A DNA stretch of 5,565 bases, taken from contig QQUO01000172.1 in assembly GCA_008501575.1 (NCBI GenBank), positions 1 to 5,565 of the forward strand, given 5' to 3'. Positions 4,717 through 5,565 of this stretch are shown here, in pieces. Position numbers and translations under genes: made by a program. The notes under the pieces were generated by a model. That model made no database searches. It had not been told where the DNA came from and was given only the letters and a program-made list of their open reading frames with translations. Source of the DNA: Pseudomonadota bacterium. Its GTDB lineage: Bacteria > Pseudomonadota > Gammaproteobacteria > Xanthomonadales > Marinicellaceae. Within the stretch, counting starts at the first letter, position 1. Every line of letters starts with the position of its first letter.

Positions 4717-5565
4717 ATACAAACGGTAACGGTTTAAGCCTCACTGAAGGCACAGGAAGAATCGTTGAATATACCTATGACAACCTCTACAGATTAGTAA
4801 CAGAAACCGTCACTGATCCGGTTAATGGCAACCATACATCCCAGTGGTCTTATGATCCGGTGGGTAACCGATTGCAACAAACCATCGACGGTGTTGTGAC
4901 CACATACACCTATAACGACAATGATCATTTACTGAGCGAAACTGAAAACTCAGTCGTGACCAGTTACCTCTATGATGACAACGGGAACACCTTAGAGAAA
5001 GTCGTCGATGGCTTGATTGATACTGAATACAGTTACTCCAAAGACAATCGTATGCTCAGCGCCAATACCGGCACAAGTACCATCAGTTACACCTACGATG
5101 CCGGTGGTATACGTCAAAGCCAGACTGTTGATGGCCTGACCACCCACTTCCTGGTTGATCCAAACCGCTCATACCATCAGGTACTTGAGGAACAAGATGA
5201 CTTGTTTATCCCTCAAGTGATTTACACCTATGGAGATGACTTAATTAGCCAGACCAATGAGCAAGGCACGCATACGTTTGGTTATGATGGTTTGGGTTCT
5301 ACTCGGATATTGACTGACAGCACAGGAACAGTGCAGAACAGTTATGGTTATCAGGCTTATGGTGAAATTAGTCACCAATCAGGAAGCGTTGATAACAAAT
5401 ACTTATTCACTGGAGAACAGTATGATGAAAGCCTATTTCAGTATTATTTAAGAGCACGTTATTATAATCACGAGATAGGACGTTTTACGCAGATGGATAC
5501 TTGGAAAGGGAAAATTTGTTCACCAATTACATTAAACAAATATGTTTATGTAAATGCGAATCCTA
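4704..5565 (+). CDS. Rhs/YD-repeat core fragment, 5'-truncated and open at the right edge
   Basis: The frame is open for 287 codons, from just after a stop to the window end. Rhs proteins form a large shell of YD repeats that encloses a C-terminal toxin, delivered by type VI secretion or similar routes. YD-type units are plain: GRIVEYTYDNLYRL, SQWSYDPVGNRLQQ, TTYTYNDNDHLLSE, TSYLYDDNGNTLEK, EYSYSKDNRMLSA, ISYTYDAGG and HTFGYDGLGSTRIL. Then comes the conserved core end: YGYQAYGE, FTGEQYDESLFQYYLRARYY, GRFTQMD and TLNKYVYVNANP. The window stops just before the expected DPxG border and the variable toxin tip. The first in-frame ATG is only at 5052, inside a repeat, and no promoter or ribosome site precedes the fragment. 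It is therefore probably a silent displaced core that can act as a homology arm. The coding frame itself is undamaged, suggesting a recent duplication or gene conversion. Codons become more AT-rich after about 5440. Confidence 0.9.

Noticed and set aside
1..5565. tRNA, rRNA or riboswitch elements
   Set aside because: No cloverleaf, GTTCGA-type arm or known riboswitch core was recognised on either strand.

Overview
The window looks like part of a gammaproteobacterial chromosome where a housekeeping gene borders a decayed accessory region. The lineage call is tentative. It rests on the class II DAHP synthase subtype, a REP-associated (RAYT-type) transposase remnant, Rhs modules, and a secreted protein ending in DDFE, a tail I associate with groups such as Marinicella and Xanthomonadales. 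The DAHP synthase has mixed, partly GC-rich codons. From about base 1100 to 4700 the DNA is clearly AT-rich, and the Rhs core at the right edge is intermediate.

Layout. Bases 1-1095 are the 3' part of a class II 3-deoxy-7-phosphoheptulonate synthase (shikimate pathway, first step), open at the left edge. Bases 1119-1529 encode a small membrane-anchored protein of unknown function. Bases 1698-2777 encode an exported protein with two copies of a 'GDYIGxG...FEQHC' domain around a thrombospondin type 3-like calcium-binding linker. Bases 2778-3490 are mostly gene debris: two unidentified coding-looking fragments and, on the minus strand, the start of a RAYT-type transposase gene. That gene is split by a 71-base element made of three small hairpins with nearly the same loop.

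Bases 3492-4716 look like a displaced Rhs C-terminal toxin module. Its first frame starts with what resembles a decayed Rhs core tail and continues into a glycine-rich, unrecognised domain. It overlaps a four-helix membrane protein by 11 bases, which is a typical effector/immunity layout. Directly joined to the end of that membrane gene (about 4701-4710) is a YD-repeat Rhs core that enters mid-protein with no start codon (4704-5565) and runs off the right edge just before its own variable tip.

Reading: the right part resembles a store of orphan Rhs tips and truncated cores that can recombine with a full-length rhs gene elsewhere. The RAYT insertion or its remnant appears to have removed the core from the first orphan tip. 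The best candidate for something undescribed is the toxin-like/membrane-immunity pair at 3585-4716. No function for it can be proved from sequence alone.
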